A stretch of 64,000 nt of DNA from Mesostigma viride. Lineage: Eukaryota > Streptophyta > Mesostigmatophyceae > Mesostigmatales > Mesostigmataceae. This document shows positions 11,490-19,832 of the stretch, piece after piece. The stretch's first letter is position 1. Every line of letters begins with the position of its first letter. The notes under the pieces are model-generated. The model saw nothing but the letters and a program-made list of their open reading frames with translations. It was not told the origin of the DNA and searched no databases. The position numbers were made by a program, and so were the translations under genes. The DNA is taken from assembly GCA_009746045.1 (NCBI GenBank), contig RPFO01000359.1, positions 504,662 through 568,661 of the forward strand. Direction: 5' to 3'.

Positions 11490-12144
11490 GGATCAGAATA
11501 AGAGGGCGGGGACGGAGGGGAGGCGGGCGGCGGCGAGACCGAGCTTTGAAACTCTTGCCTTCAATGCAAAAACCGTGGGGCAGAAATGCATGTAACATTC
11601 GTTTCCAAAACGTTTCCCGATGCCCTGCGGCTTAATTGCGAAAAGCGGCGCCGGTAAAGGTGCCGGGGACATGTTCCAAGGGGACGACTCGCCAATCCCA
11701 CCACCCGTATTGGGCCATGGCGCCATGTAGGGGGGTGTCGTCGTTGGCGGCAGGGCGGCCAATATGAAGGCGGCGTGCCGCTCGGACATGTTCCTGAAAA
11801 CGCGTCCAGGCATCCCGTTGCGTCTGGCCAACGTAGATACGCTGAGGGTACCTGCGGTTGTAAATGGCATAAATGACGCGATGGGTGCTTACGGGGTGTG
11901 GGCGAGTGGAGTTGGTAAGCGACAAATGCGTGCGCTGTAAGCGCCGGAGGCGACGTAGAGTATGGTCATCCTTGCAGTGATGGTTATGGCGCGTGTTGAT
12001 GCGACAACGCTTCCGCCATTCCTTGGAGGAGATACGATAGGGGAACTGCCGAGAAATAGCAGTGTACTTCCGGTAATCAATGCCACTGGATTGCCGTATT
12101 CTGTGGAGGGTAAGAGCATGCCAGAAAGTCATAAGGTGTTTCAT
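11490..12144 (-). pseudogene. GIY-YIG nuclease domain protein, probably frameshifted
   Basis: The minus-strand frame 12144-11632 (170 codons) contains a GIY-YIG core at about residues 90-125: YAIYN, then RIYVGQT, then an RFQEHVRAA helix, i.e. the two tyrosines, the conserved glycine and the helix arginine. It stops after VPLEHVPGTFTGAAFRN. A neighbouring minus-strand frame just downstream continues with ETFWKRMLHAFLPHGF, which resembles the W-x3-L-H-T-x2-P-x-G-F block that normally follows GIY-YIG in eukaryotic mobile-element nucleases, so one indel near 11630 probably splits the gene. The upstream part is basic and Cys/His-containing. It could be the N-terminal nuclease module of a Chlamys-type Penelope-like element (no RT seen) or a stand-alone gene. 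Confidence 0.55.
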
Positions 12145-12346
12145 GATGATTCAGATGCACTGAGAGCTAAGACATCAAACAGAACCAGAGCGGAGCATAT
12201 TGAGGTAAGTCAATATTCACTGCGTAACACCCGTTACGCGATAGCGGTGGTCCATGATGCATCTCCCCGGGGCAGGATGTGGCTAACAACACAGCTGAAT
12301 GGACTCGGAACATGTGGATTCCCAGTGGGGGGGCCTTCCAATTGTC

Positions 12347-12371
12347 ATACTTGACACCTCTTTCCTGTAAC
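12347..12371. repeat. 25-bp direct repeat flanking the DIRS element, left copy
   Basis: A 25-bp sequence starting ATACTTGACACC and ending TTTCCTGTAAC occurs here and at 17823-17847, at the two outer borders of the retroelement. The inner two bases overlap the element's terminal repeat, so 23-25 bp are shared. Confidence 0.85.
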
Positions 12372-12461
12372 AATGAGTGGAGCACATACAAAAGGCAGGC
12401 CACATCCCGGCCGCCGATGCTCATGGGAACACTTATTGCTTGGCAAAGGCTAGCCTTACCC
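12369..12461 (-). repeat. DIRS element split repeat, short (93 bp), outer copy
   Basis: 93-bp sequence starting AACAATGAGTGGAGCAC and ending GGCTAGCCTTACCC, repeated exactly at 12962-13054. Read on the coding (minus) strand it is the extreme 3' terminus of the element. Confidence 0.9.
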
Positions 12462-12486
12462 CCAAACACGCAGGGAGGGTGGGCGG

Positions 12487-12918
12487 GAAAAGAAAAGAGG
12501 CCGACCTTAGCTAGGTGGGTTTGTTTTTGTCCTTTTTTGCGTGTCATGCGGCCTTGGCCCGGACGGCATTTTTTCGCCACGCAAATGTTGCGTCTGAACA
12601 AATGACGCAATGTGGCGTTCTAATTGCCGGCAGCTTACGTAAGGCTGCCGGGGCTATTAGGTCACATATTGCGTGAGAGAAAGAATCTAGATCTAGTTAA
12701 TCACTACGCCATGAGCCAAGAAACCTAGACAGTGGCAGGTTTATATCTCAACGTAGCTCCTGCCACCTGGCCAAGAAAAACTGGCCAAAGCTTTGGCCAC
12801 GACTGATCCGGATCAGGCCGCACCGGCCTCAAAAGGTTGTCACGTGAACCCAATAACCTAGCTATAGCGGCTACCCTTCCATCTCACTATAAAGAAACTA
12901 TGTTCAGAGAACCACGAT
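12487..12918 (-). repeat. DIRS element split repeat, long (432 bp), internal copy
   Basis: 432-bp sequence near-identical to 17391-17824. It lies between the two short repeats, giving the short-long-short order at the 3' side that defines split direct repeats. It includes a C/G-rich inverted motif around GCCGGCAGCTTACGTAAGC and paired TGGCC blocks (CCTGGCCAAG / CTGGCCAAAG) that could form stems. Confidence 0.9.
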
Positions 12919-12961
12919 TCTATTAACCGTGGAACTCCAGGGTAACCAGACTCTTTATTAA

Positions 12962-13054
12962 AACAATGAGTGGAGCACATACAAAAGGCAGGCCACATCC
13001 CGGCCGCCGATGCTCATGGGAACACTTATTGCTTGGCAAAGGCTAGCCTTACCC
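12962..13054 (-). repeat. DIRS element split repeat, short (93 bp), inner copy
   Basis: Exact copy of 12369-12461, located 73 bp after the recombinase stop codon on the coding strand. Confidence 0.9.
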
Positions 13055-13126
13055 TTATATCCCTCCCTGGCGATCCATGCCAGGGGCAAAGAACCTAGCA
13101 TAATGACAGAGAAATGAACAACCAAA

Positions 13127-16100
13127 TTAGGTGGAGGGCAATTTCAAAATAGCCCGCCAGGCCCGAGGGGGGCAGGCGGCCATGGCCCGAAGAATAACCT
13201 CAGGCAGCTGCACCTCCAAACTGCGGTGCAAGCCCACATAATGGGCAACCGTGGAGCTGCTAAGCCAGCGCCCCCGGCCCTGGATGTCCCCCATGCTGCG
13301 ACCCGCGAGGAAATCGTGAGTGGCACCTCCATGCCGCAGCCCGTGAATGGTGAAAATCTGGGCGACCCCCAAGGCCTGACTCGCAGCCTGCCAAATGCGC
13401 CGGAATTGCGGGTAGGTGAAAGGGAACACGGCCTCCCAAGCGTGCTTACCCGCGATGCAGTGACGGAGGATGGTTTCAGACATCACATCTTCTACCACCA
13501 CTGACTGAGTCTTGCCCTTAGAGGTCTTGGTAGACCTCAGCAGTAGGGCGCCCCGTTGAGCCGGCCCAAGCCGAACGTCAGGCTGGAGGCGCACATGGCC
13601 AACACGGAGGTTCAGCGCCTCCGAGATTCGCAGGTAATGGCGGAACACGATGACAACCAGCAGGCCCGCAAGGCGCTGACCTTGCATGACCATCGTGCTG
13701 GCAAGTGCAAACGCCGCCTCCCATGGAATGGGAGGAGGGGCACGGGGGGGCACAAGTGTTTTCCACCCAGCGAGGACGCCACGGGCCAAGTCCCACCGCT
13801 TCACCATACCGGGATAATAAAGTTGCAACCCCATCAAGGCATTGACACACACTTGGCGGCTGTACCCCCGAAAATGAGCCCAGGCGACATACGCACAAAA
13901 TGTCTCCTCAAGGGTGTCAGCTCGTGACGATGACCCGTCCGCCCGCCCACCAGCCTCCCACCAAGTCAAGAGGGAATCAAGACCACGACGGTAGGCCAGC
14001 AAAGTAGCCGGCTTTACTTTCCCCTCTAGCAATGGAAGGTAGCTAACAGGTGCAGGGGGCCCCGGGTTAGGATGGATGCCTTCCGCGGTCAGGTCGCGCA
14101 CCCAGCCTGCCAAGAAAGTCGCCATGGATTGGCCGCGAGAAACGCCATCGGCTGGTTGAAGTGCACTCGGCGTCCACACCCACTGGGAACGACTCCCCGT
14201 GGCGAGGGTCAGCGCGCACAAGCGGCGGCACTGCTTGTTGAGCTTGTGGGATGAGGACCGCCCCTTAGCCAAGCAGCCCAACGCCGCGGTGGAGTCCACC
14301 AACCTCACCACCCGCTTGCCTCGGTTTGCCAAGCTGCGCGCACTCCTCTCCACGCCCTTCACTGCAGCCCGCACCTCCTTCTCGTTGATGTGCATCCCCG
14401 GATCCCGCCAACGACTCCGGACCCCAACCCGCCATTGCTGGCTAGTGATTGCTTGTTGCGCCCGCGCGCTCAGTGGCCTAGGGCCAGCGTAGGCCACCTC
14501 ACTTGGTATGAGCAAAGTCGGGTACCCCCGCACCTCTCGTGCCCTCGCCAGCTCCGTCACATCGCCCGGCTCCATGGTTGCGTACACGACACCTTGCCCG
14601 TAGGTGGACGCGTCAGATGCAACCACCTCACGGGCCAAAGGTGCGCTTCGGTCAACCCTTAGCATGGGAGCCAAGGCCAGGGCACACTCTAACTCCTCCC
14701 GCACCCCGGCCCACAGCACCCAGGATCGCTGCCCCCACCCTTGCAGGCTGATGAATTTGAAACATTGCTGCCAAATGGACAAGCAGCTGCGGCTTAACAT
14801 CTGCAGCCACAACCACCGCCCCAAGACGGCAGCCAGCCCCTCGGCCGTAGCTCGGCCTCGAGTGAGTATAGCCTGCGTGTGGGCGATCACAAGGTTGAGC
14901 TGCTTGACCGTTGGTTCCAGCACGCCGTTCCGTCGGTGCACCACCCCTAGGGCTTCTAGCTCGTCCCCTTCCAGGCTCGCCATCTTAGTCTTCTCCTTAG
15001 ACGGCACAAGGTTGTTAGGGAGGTAGCCTTCCTCAATAGCGCGCGTGATGAGCTGGTTCACCGCCTCGCAGGTCCGCCCGTTGCTGGCCACCAAGTCATC
15101 AATAGTGATGGACAGCATGGGGGCAGGGGGGTTTTCCAGGTCAATCTGAAGCTCCCCGGCGCGCTCCTCCTTGTACTCGATGGCCAAGCGCAGTGGCTGG
15201 CCACACTCGTCGCGCACCAAGGTGAGCTCACCTGCGCTTGAGAGGTAGTTGACCTGGCGCCTCGGATCCAGGGCACCGGTCATGTAGAGCACCATCTCAT
15301 GGATGGCCTCCCCCAGCGCCACCGCATGGGAATGTCCCATGGCCAGCACCTTGAGCACGGGCCACACCTTCCGCCTGGGCCCTGCCAGACCTACGCTAGT
15401 CGACCACACACTAGGAAGCCCTTGGTAGTCCCACCACCACTCGGGCACCTCGATGGAATAGTAGTATGACACGAGGTCGCTCTTGGCGCAGTAGCACCAG
15501 CCTTTGATGTAGACCTCCACGAGGATGCCCAGGTGGGGTAGCAGGATCTTGGGGGGGTCCACCCACAGCAGGTTGCCCAGCTTCCTGTTGACGATGAACC
15601 GAAGCTCACCCACCCCCTTGGCCACTCCAAAGCAGCCATCCACCCACTTGGGCCGCCTCTCCCGGAACGCCACCATGCCCACGCCCGCTGCCCGGCTCAT
15701 GAGCTTGCCCCATTCAGCCATGGAGCATCCCCGGCTGGGCTTGGGCACATTCCAATACTTTGCGCTCGCCACGACCGCTGGCTTGATGCAGTTCTCTTCG
15801 CTGGCATATATCTCCCGCCAGCTCGGCCGCATAGCCAACAGGTCGAGCAGCCGTGCCTTCCCCGCCACCTCCGCCTTTGGTAGACTCACCGCGTCCGCGC
15901 GCAGTTGTTCATACTTATTCTGCTTCCCATATATTGCATCAGCACCTTCTTGCTCCTGGCCTGTCGCAACGCCCCCTACGCGGCGACTGTGCCAGGTGCA
16001 GTGCCTCTTGACCCTCGCAAGGGCCTCCTCCCTCCCCTTAGAGCACGCCCCTCTAGGGTTAGGAGGAGGGTCTTGCCCCCCTCCCCACAGCCAATTAAGC

Positions 16101-16381
16101 CAACGCACTACCTTGCATTGCAGTGTGTACTCGCGGTGGCGGCGCGTGGCACGCTGTCGCCGGCGTGCCGATCTCACCCTGCCCCACGCGGTGTACGCTG
16201 GCCTAAGTGGGTATGGCAGCGGGAAAAGGGAGCGGTCCCGCTGGGATTCTATTTCCCTACTTGTTGAGCCTTGCTGAGCTTGTCCAAGAGGATGGCAGTT
16301 TGGAGAGCTGCCTTGACAGCCGGGGTGGCTGACAGTGCAGCCTCCTCCCCCAATGGCAGGAGGTGGCTGGCCACCTTCCAC
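13127..16381 (-). CDS. DIRS polyprotein: reverse transcriptase, RNase H, tyrosine recombinase
   Basis: 1084 codons, uninterrupted. Residues ~250-500 are the RT: motif A is K-S-D-L with Asp302, and the metal-binding pair is Asp428-Asp429 in S-I-T-I-D-D-L, where Thr replaces the usual aromatic before x-D-D. RNase H spans ~580-750 with Asp590 (VASDAS), Glu667 (HINEKEV), Asp696 (RLVDS) and Asp745 (QPADGVSRG). A 2A-like N-P-G-P sits at 772-775. The C-terminal recombinase has Arg918 (YLRISEAL), His1013 and Arg1016 (IHGLRHGG) and the nucleophile Tyr1048 (VAHYVG). The ATG overlaps the gag-like ORF by 125 bp in the +1 frame, so start choice or frameshifting decides expression; residues 1-~140 look poorly conserved and the true product may begin later. 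Reverse transcribes and integrates its own element. Confidence 0.93.
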   Translation of the reverse strand: MEGGQPPPAIGGGGCTVSHPGCQGSSPNCHPLGQAQQGSTSREIESQRDRSLFPLPYPLRPAYTAWGRVRSARRRQRATRRHREYTLQCKVVRWLNWLWGGGQDPPPNPRGACSKGREEALARVKRHCTWHSRRVGGVATGQEQEGADAIYGKQNKYEQLRADAVSLPKAEVAGKARLLDLLAMRPSWREIYASEENCIKPAVVASAKYWNVPKPSRGCSMAEWGKLMSRAAGVGMVAFRERRPKWVDGCFGVAKGVGELRFIVNRKLGNLLWVDPPKILLPHLGILVEVYIKGWCYCAKSDLVSYYYSIEVPEWWWDYQGLPSVWSTSVGLAGPRRKVWPVLKVLAMGHSHAVALGEAIHEMVLYMTGALDPRRQVNYLSSAGELTLVRDECGQPLRLAIEYKEERAGELQIDLENPPAPMLSITIDDLVASNGRTCEAVNQLITRAIEEGYLPNNLVPSKEKTKMASLEGDELEALGVVHRRNGVLEPTVKQLNLVIAHTQAILTRGRATAEGLAAVLGRWLWLQMLSRSCLSIWQQCFKFISLQGWGQRSWVLWAGVREELECALALAPMLRVDRSAPLAREVVASDASTYGQGVVYATMEPGDVTELARAREVRGYPTLLIPSEVAYAGPRPLSARAQQAITSQQWRVGVRSRWRDPGMHINEKEVRAAVKGVERSARSLANRGKRVVRLVDSTAALGCLAKGRSSSHKLNKQCRRLCALTLATGSRSQWVWTPSALQPADGVSRGQSMATFLAGWVRDLTAEGIHPNPGPPAPVSYLPLLEGKVKPATLLAYRRGLDSLLTWWEAGGRADGSSSRADTLEETFCAYVAWAHFRGYSRQVCVNALMGLQLYYPGMVKRWDLARGVLAGWKTLVPPRAPPPIPWEAAFALASTMVMQGQRLAGLLVVIVFRHYLRISEALNLRVGHVRLQPDVRLGPAQRGALLLRSTKTSKGKTQSVVVEDVMSETILRHCIAGKHAWEAVFPFTYPQFRRIWQAASQALGVAQIFTIHGLRHGGATHDFLAGRSMGDIQGRGRWLSSSTVAHYVGLHRSLEVQLPEVILRAMAACPPRAWRAILKLPST
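14057..14068 (-). other. NPGP, 2A-like motif within the DIRS polyprotein
   Basis: Codons 772-775 read AAC CCG GGG CCC (N-P-G-P), preceded by T-A-E-G-I-H-P. The canonical 2A signal is D-x-E-x-N-P-G-P, which makes the ribosome skip the Gly-Pro bond. Here the invariant NPGP is kept, but the D and E positions are G and H, as in GDIHPNPGP variants of some retroelements. It lies exactly between RNase H and recombinase. Confidence 0.6.
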
Positions 16382-17303
16382 CCCCCCCTCCTTGCCCTTC
16401 CACCTGCAGCAAGGCCGCCACCACCCTCATTAGGTACTCCATGCCCACAAGCTCCCCGGCTGCTGAGCCCAGCTCCTTGAGAAGGGTGTCCATGGCCAAT
16501 GCAATGTTCATGACAATTTTCCTGTTCTCCATGTTCCGCCAATTTCCAGGCTTTACCGTCATGACCCACGACCGGATTCCCATCCCATTGTCGCTGGCGT
16601 CCTCCAACACCCCCGGCAGCACCCGCTCCGAAACCCGATATTTCACGCTCTTGGCTCGGCTTGGCAGCGCCACCCCTTTCGAGGCCTTGAAGTGGCTTCC
16701 CGCCCCCTCCATTCCTCCCAGCGCTGCCTTCAAACCTTGCATGAATTTCTCGGCTGCGACCTCCCCCTCCTCGTCCTCCTCGTCGTCCTGATTTTCGGTT
16801 TCCGGAGGTGCCCCAACGAATGTCGCCAACCTCGCCCTCATTTCCTTTCCGACAGCCCCCCCACCTGCCGAAACCTTGGCCGCGCCTTTCGGCTTGGCCA
16901 TTTTTCGCTGCGCAGGTGTCGTTGGTGGCAGCGCCTGATCCTCCTCCTCGTCCGCCGCGAGATCTGCCACGGCCAGCAGTTTTGCCACCAACGTTCCGTT
17001 TGGGTCACGTGCGTCCAACACGTCGCCAACATCAACGTGATCGGCCAGCAACTGCACGACAGACTTCAGCTGGCTCGAGCTCCACGAGCTGGCGTCCGTC
17101 ACCCAGTCCTCGGCACCGAAGACCTGCTCGACTGCCCCCACCGCCTCTGCGGGGCTGATGCACTTGGCGAGCAGAGTGGCGAGCTGCTTCTTTTTGGCGC
17201 TGAAGGCGACTGGCGCGTGACTGGCGGCAGCAGCCCGCGGTGTGGGCGTCCCGTCCTCCCCGCGCGCTGCCTGCCCTCCTGTAGCTTTGCGCCCCTTCGG
17301 CAT
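16257..17303 (-). CDS. DIRS gag-like ORF1
   Basis: 348 codons upstream of and overlapping the polyprotein ORF. The N-terminus is basic (MPKGRKATGGQAARGED). An acidic patch (ENQDDEEDEEGE, about residues 173-185) precedes a mixed region with conserved-looking V-K-P-G-N-W-R-N-M-E-N-R-K-I. The C-terminal ~50 residues are Gly-rich and may not be constrained because they overlap the next ORF. No zinc knuckle or known fold recognised; the gag assignment rests on position as first ORF of a DIRS element and on size. Starts 88 nt downstream of the 5' long repeat. Confidence 0.75.
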   Translation of the reverse strand: MPKGRKATGGQAARGEDGTPTPRAAAASHAPVAFSAKKKQLATLLAKCISPAEAVGAVEQVFGAEDWVTDASSWSSSQLKSVVQLLADHVDVGDVLDARDPNGTLVAKLLAVADLAADEEEDQALPPTTPAQRKMAKPKGAAKVSAGGGAVGKEMRARLATFVGAPPETENQDDEEDEEGEVAAEKFMQGLKAALGGMEGAGSHFKASKGVALPSRAKSVKYRVSERVLPGVLEDASDNGMGIRSWVMTVKPGNWRNMENRKIVMNIALAMDTLLKELGSAAGELVGMEYLMRVVAALLQVEGQGGGGGRWPATSCHWGRRLHCQPPRLSRQLSKLPSSWTSSARLNK

Positions 17304-17390
17304 TGCTGCTCAGGGCCAAAAATGGCTCCGACAGTACAGGTTCGTCAAACCAGAGGTTCGTTTCCCCTGGCTTGCTGTCGCCGCCCTCGT

Positions 17391-17824
17391 GAAAAGAAAA
17401 GAGGCCGACCTTAGCTAGGTGGGTTTGTTTTTGTCCTTTTTTGCGTGTCATGCGGCCTTGGCCCGGACGGCATTTTTTCGCCACGCAAATGTTGCGTCTG
17501 AACAAATGACGCAATGTGGCGTTCTAATTGCCGGCAGCTTACGTAAGGCTGCCGGGGCTATTAGGTCACATATTGCGTGAGAGAAAGAATCTAGATCTAG
17601 TTAATCACTACGCCATGAGCCAAGAAACCTAGACAGTGGCAGGTTTATATCTCAACGTAGCTCCTGCCACCTGGCCAAGAAAAAACTGGCCAAAGCTTTG
17701 GCCACGACTGATCCGGATCAGGCCGCACCGGCCTCAAAAGGTTTGTCACGTGAACCCAATAACCTAGCTATAGCGGCTACCCTTCCATCTCACTATAAAG
17801 AAACTATGTTCAGAGAACCACGAT
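17391..17824 (-). repeat. DIRS element split repeat, long (434 bp), 5' terminal copy
   Basis: On the coding strand this is the 5' terminus and the likely promoter/leader of the element. Differs from the internal copy by a one-base A-run and a one-base T difference, so homogenisation or recent insertion is clear. Confidence 0.9.
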
Positions 17825-17847
17825 ACTTGACACCTCTTTCCTGTAAC
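17823..17847. repeat. 25-bp direct repeat flanking the DIRS element, right copy
   Basis: Same 25 bp as 12347-12371 (starts ATACTTGACACC, ends TTTCCTGTAAC). Confidence 0.85.
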
Positions 17848-18555
17848 GAAAAGATTTCCCTTCTTCATGTTCCAGATGAGTCACCGTGCTCCTGCCTTTG
17901 TGTTTTTTTGGCGTTTGTAAAGAGATATGGGAGGGTAAACAAAAGCAAAGGCTGATATTGCCGTGTGGGGGGCCCGATCCTTGGTTAGTCTCTCAAGTGC
18001 CCACAGAAAAACACGAGAGTAGCACACACAGCGCGCAGCCCAGCCTAGCTCCCTCAGTAAAAGTAAAAGAAAAAGGACAAGAACAGCAAAACAAACGAGA
18101 ACAAGAAAAAGAACAAAACACAGACACGTAGTGCAATGTGAGCGGAATGATGGAGGAAGGTGAGAGGGGGACATCGTATTGAATGTGTAGGCATTGAGGC
18201 AGCCGAAGCGTCCCATCCCCGGGTACATTCGTGGCTTTCAAAAAAGCCACAACCTGCGTGGAAGAGGAAAATGCAGGAACGATGAGTATGATCCTGAAAA
18301 CGAGGTTGAGGAAACGCGGAGAGGAAATGCCGGCCGCTGAAACGATTCCGATGGAAATATGGGTTTCGCCGACATGAGGCGGTGCAGCTGACTATCTCTA
18401 TGGTGTCGTGTGTGACCGGGAGTGCCGGTTCACGTGCGCACTCGTCGGACTAGCCCGACGACATGTGTGCTTGGTTGCCCACGGCTGAAATCCTCTTGCC
18501 CGTCATGCAAAGGCCACGCCTCCTAGCCGAAAACGAACTATATTCAACCAATCTA
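17848..18555. other. Right flank of the DIRS insertion, no gene assigned
   Basis: About 700 bp without a convincing gene. On the minus strand it should continue the sequence interrupted at 12346 and so may belong upstream of the GIY-YIG gene. An A-rich block (18055-18120, AAAGAAAAAGGACAAGAAC-like) looks low-complexity. No domain seen. Confidence 0.4.
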
Positions 18556-18556
18556 A

Positions 18557-19075
18557 TATCAAAGAGACAACCAGCGCAGGCCAGAAATCGGGAGAATCCG
18601 GACCATGGTAGCTCGAGCCTGCCGTTATCTTTTCCGCGTTTTCGAGTCGTTCAGGATGATGAAGATGAATGGTGATGGAAATGTGTATCCTTGTGCATTG
18701 AAATTATGGCTGGCTTACGTGTGGAGCGACTAGATGACCTAGACGGTGGGGCCGGAAACAGCATGCTTGATCAGGGCGTGTGTTTCTAGCCTAACTGGCC
18801 GGGAGTGTCTAGTGGTGAGCACCAGTTGCTGCGATCGCTCTCCCACCATTTACGAGGAAATACCCGCAAATGGAAAACCACTGAAAAGGTCTAGCTAGTC
18901 AGTCATCACGTTAGCCATGCCATGATTCCAAACGTCCAAGAATTGCACACGGTGCAAAGGCAAAAAGCCGGAGGACAGCACTTTCAAATGTGCGGCGGGA
19001 ACCAAAAACCCGCGGATGCCAGAAAACATCGTGTTGCGGCAGCGACCTGACGATGTGGACAACGAATCCAGTGCC
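18557..19075 (+). repeat. Repeat R, copy 1, with decayed Cys-containing coding sequence
   Basis: About 500 bp shared with 50115-50610 and 59280-59803 on the minus strand. It starts at ATCAAAGAGACAACCAGCGC. A plus-strand reading shared by the copies contains N-C-T-R-C-K-G-K-K-P-E-D-S, then K-C-A-A-G-T-K and P-R-M-P-E-N-I-V-L, a possible small zinc-binding patch. Another shared frame has FRMMKMNGD and MAGLRVERLDDLDGG. Here it carries stops and frameshifts. Family not recognised; multi-copy status suggests a transposon protein. Confidence 0.6.
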
Positions 19076-19157
19076 AAGCTCGGAACGGCCGCAAAGGAGA
19101 TCTGGCATCACAGGGTTCAGATGTGCGGAGATACTATGCGATCCAGCCGGTCAAGCT

Positions 19158-19832
19158 ATGGCGGAATCACCGTCAGCCGCCTCCCGGCCTCCCCTCGCTG
19201 ATGGGGAGGATTCAGCGCCTCACACCATTACGCAACTAGTGGACGCTGTGGAAACCATTGCGACACAGCCACCGACTGCCGAGGTGGCCATCAACGCCTC
19301 GTCCAAGCGGCATTGCTCCGGCCCAGCCGACGAGATGGACAGCGCCAGATCCCTCCGCCTTCGGCTTCTTTTTCCAGCGAGGTTATCCGTGAGGACGACC
19401 CCATAGACGACGCCATCGACGACGCTGAGTTTAACCCAGCGTCTTTCATGCCTGGGCAAACTGTATCCGAGGCCAGGTTCTTTTCGCTCACCGCCGAGCA
19501 GGCGCAGGCTATCCTGCGCTACCTGGCCGACCACGACATTGCGATCTATTCTCCTGGCACGCCAGGAGAAACCATTCCAGTGGCAGACATTGCCGAACTG
19601 GACGAGCCCCAGCTTCGCCTTTCTGTTTTCCTGAGCTACGCGCGGGCCCCCTGCCTCCGGGCACTCATTGCCGCTTTCCAAGACGCCGAGCACGGCACCG
19701 CCGACACCCCTATTGCCTCCCCGGAAGCAGACCTGCTCCAGCTCAACAAGAAAGTCGAGGACGTGGCAGCCCAGCTAGGTGCCCTGTCAACTGCTCTGCG
19801 TCAGGATACAGCCGAGCTACACACCAGCATGG
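19158..19832 (+). pseudogene. LINE-A ORF1, N-terminal half
   Basis: Starts MAESPSAASRPPLADGED. A frameshift near 19350 moves to a frame containing EVIREDDPIDDAIDDAEFN, then a hydrophobic region with LTAEQAQAILRYLADHD, and a heptad-like coiled coil LLQLNKKVEDVAAQLGALS near the end. It breaks at ...LHTSM, exactly where a truncated LINE-A copy is inserted; the same protein resumes at 20817 with AEVKAGPGHLAP. ORF1 proteins of L1-type elements form trimers through such coiled coils and chaperone the RNA. Confidence 0.6.

Larger units (their letters stand above)
12372..17824 (-). mobile_element. PAT/Kangaroo-type DIRS retrotransposon, apparently complete
   Basis: 5.45-kb element on the minus strand. 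Its ends have the split-direct-repeat layout of the PAT/Ngaro branch of DIRS retrotransposons: 5' long repeat (17824-17391), ORFs, short repeat (13054-12962), long repeat (12918-12487), short repeat (12461-12369). The repeat copies differ by only one or two bases, and both ORFs are open, so insertion was recent. The encoded proteins are gag-like and RT-RNase H-tyrosine recombinase. Members of this group (Kangaroo in Volvox, TOC-like in Chlamydomonas) integrate through a circular DNA intermediate using a recombinase instead of a DDE integrase. Flanked by a 25-bp direct repeat. Confidence 0.9.

Noticed and set aside
15525-16277. Plus-strand open frame of 250 codons opposite the DIRS polyprotein
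   Set aside because: Shadow of the GC-rich minus-strand ORF, no domain, and the minus-strand frame has complete catalytic signatures.
16692-17414. Plus-strand open frame of 240 codons opposite the gag-like ORF
   Set aside because: Antisense of a coding region in a GC-rich context, running into the terminal repeat; no recognisable features.
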